A DNA stretch of 64,000 bases from Lasioglossum baleicum. Its lineage: Eukaryota; Arthropoda; Insecta; Hymenoptera; Halictidae. The stretch is taken from assembly GCF_051020765.1 (NCBI RefSeq), contig NW_027469236.1, positions 1 through 64,000 on the forward strand. The letters are read 5' to 3'. Under the pieces are notes generated by a model. That model saw nothing but the letters and a program-made list of their open reading frames with translations, searched no databases and was not told the DNA's origin. The position numbers and the translations under genes were made by a program. This document shows positions 63,214 to 64,000 of the stretch, piece by piece (position 1 is the stretch's first letter; every line of letters begins with the position of its first letter).

Positions 63214-63352
63214 GTTTTGTGGGATGCGCATGCGCAGGGTTTTTGGGATGCGCATGCGCAGGTTTTGTGGGATGCGCATGCGCAGGTTTTGTGGGATGCG
63301 AATGCGCAGGTTTTTTGGGATGCGCATGCGCAGGTTTTTTAAGATGCGCATT
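63214..63352 (+). repeat. 24-mer cluster 53, La/Lb hybrid, 6 units
   Basis: 139 bp. The upstream unit has the Lb GTGCGGGAGG but the La GAGTAAGAACACG, the last unit is TTTTTTAAGATG and the exit is ATTGCTAGTCGAGC followed by CCCGCAAGCTAG. It matches no other cluster fully. Confidence 0.9.
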
Positions 63353-64000
63353 GCTAGTCGAGCAAAAACACGTGCGAGAGGATGCATCCCGCAAGCTAGT
63401 CGAGTAAAAACACATGCGAGAGGATGCATCCCGCAGGCTAGTCGAGTAAAAACACATGCGAGAGGATGCATCCCGCAGGCTAGTCGAGTAAAAACACGTG
63501 CGAGAGGATGCTTCCCGCAGGCTAGTCGAGCAAAAACACGTGCGAGAGGATGCATCCCACAGGCTAGTCGAGCAAAAACACGTGCGAGAGGATGCATCCC
63601 GCAGGCTAGTCGAGTAAAAACATGTGCGAGAGGATGCATCCCGCAGGCTAGTCGAGTAAAAACACGTGCGAGAGGATGCTTCCCGCATGCTAGTCGAGTA
63701 AAAACACATGCGAGAGGATGCATCCCGCAGGCTAGTCGAGTAAAAACACGTGCGAGAGGATGCTTCCCGCAGGCTAGTCGAGTAAAAACACGTGCGGGAG
63801 GATGCATCCCGCAAGCTAGTCGAGTAAAAACACATGCGAGAGGATGCATCACGCAGGCTAGTCGAGTAAAAACACGTGCGAGAGGATGCTTCCCGCAGGC
63901 TAGTCGAGTAAAAACACGTGCGGGAGGATGCATCCCGCAAGCTAGTCGAGTAAAAACACATGCGAGAGGATGCATCCCGCAGGCTAGTCGAGTAAAAACA

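Larger units (their letters stand above)
1..64000 (+). repeat. 42-bp satellite array, spans the whole window
   Basis: A 42-bp unit is repeated head to tail in one orientation from the first to the last base, so the array is cut by both window edges. The unit at 43-84 is a perfect consensus copy. Landmarks in order are AGGATGCATCC, CGCAGGCTAG, TCGAG, an A5 tract and CACGTGCGAG. Base composition of the consensus is 23 G+C of 42, with four CpG (observed/expected about 1.3). Most units differ from consensus by zero to two substitutions, and shared variants recur in fixed order, so the array has higher-order structure. About 58 kb is 42-mer and about 5.9 kb is 24-mer clusters. No inverted unit, no unique spacer and no recognisable gene was seen. 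I infer a eukaryotic satellite; the species and chromosome location cannot be read from the sequence. Confidence 0.97.
27523..64000 (+). repeat. Domain 3: 42-mers interrupted by 53 clusters of a 24-bp unit
   Basis: The 24-bp unit (27523-27546 is a clean copy) has a T-rich half GTTTTGTGGG and the palindrome TGCGCATGCGCA. Clusters always start directly after a GTGCGAG end and resume the 42-mer at GCTAGTCGAGC, so each replaces exactly the first 16 bp of a 42-mer. Lengths are 24n-5 (67, 91, 115, 139, 163 bp). Class S follows a TACGTGCGAG unit and ends GATTTGTGGG, GCGAATGCGCAG, T7. Class Sa has GTTTTGTG and Sb GTTTTTTG in the second unit. Class La follows GAGTAAGAACACG and exits to ACGTGCTAG. Class Lb follows GTGCGGGAGG then GAGTTAGAACACG, ends TTTTTTAGGATG and exits to ACGTGCGAG. 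Both L exits then carry CCCGCATGCTAG. The 42-mers here are rich in CACATGCGAG, GATGCTTCCC, GAGAATGCAT, AAAAAATCGTG and GAGGAAAAAC variants. Confidence 0.93.

Noticed and set aside
27523..63352. 24-mer clusters as spacers or as insertion-sequence ends
   Set aside because: They are themselves tandem repeats of one motif, have no terminal inverted repeats or target-site duplications, and replace a fixed 16 bp.
1..64000. Telomeric repeat array
   Set aside because: No TTAGGG-, TTAGG- or TTTAGGG-type tracts were seen; the unit is far longer.
1..64000. Repetitive structural protein gene (silk, mucin or antifreeze type)
   Set aside because: Those show codon-level conservation, a single open strand and biased residues. 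Here both strands are open and substitutions ignore all frames.
1..64000. tRNA, rRNA or other structured RNA gene
   Set aside because: No segment departs from the two repeat units, so there is no room for a clover-leaf or conserved RNA core.

Overview
The whole 64 kb window is one uninterrupted satellite DNA array. I see no protein-coding gene, RNA gene, transposon or unique-sequence segment anywhere in it. The basic unit is 42 bp (a perfect copy is 43-84; about 55% GC, four CpG dinucleotides, an A5 tract, an ATGCAT palindrome and a CACGTG palindrome). It is repeated head to tail on one strand roughly 1,400 times by my hand estimate. From 27,523 onward a second unit of 24 bp (for example 27523-27546), containing the palindrome TGCGCATGCGCA, is inserted in 53 short clusters of 3 to 7 units. 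The array runs off both ends of the window. A homogenised satellite of this size with higher-order structure points to a eukaryotic nuclear chromosome (heterochromatin, pericentromere, subtelomere or a sex chromosome are all possible). The sequence gives no taxon, and nothing bacterial or viral is visible.

Layout. Domain 1 (1-22,700) holds only 42-mers. Its subtypes are stamped by CCTCAGG units followed by a GCGACAGG unit and a CAGCCTAGACGAG unit, which start higher-order blocks spaced by whole multiples of 42 bp. Domain 2 (22,701-27,522) is transitional: right-hand subtypes such as CACATGCGAG appear, but no 24-mers. Domain 3 (27,523-64,000) mixes 42-mers with 24-mer clusters in three classes: S, La and Lb. 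Each class has its own entry and exit units. Cluster lengths are quantised at 67, 91, 115, 139 and 163 bp, that is 24n-5, and every cluster leaves through the same GAGCAAAA unit, so all descend from one founding junction.

The array is built from large direct duplications that I could bound by comparing variant units: 2.25 kb (offset 2352), 3.7 kb (offset 7312), 2.1 kb (offset 4161), 3.0 kb (offset about 4817), 4.2 kb (offsets 14309 and 19126), 6.25 kb (offset 16405) and a head-to-tail exact duplication of 3,960 bp. They overlap and nest, which implies several recent rounds of unequal exchange or rolling amplification.

Very long open reading frames (up to about 4,200 codons) exist on both strands. 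They are a consequence of arithmetic: 42, 24 and the net junction change (24n-21) are all multiples of three, and three of the six frames of the 42-mer lack stop codons. The common variants change the amino acid in all three open frames, so I do not annotate them as genes.

The most interesting signal is regulatory or structural. The 24-mer carries a perfect match to the consensus I know for the metazoan transcription factor NRF1 (YGCGCAYGCGCR), about 140 intact copies here. Nearly every domain 1 42-mer carries a CACGTG E-box, and in domains 2-3 many copies have changed to CACATG. Whether any factor binds is untested.
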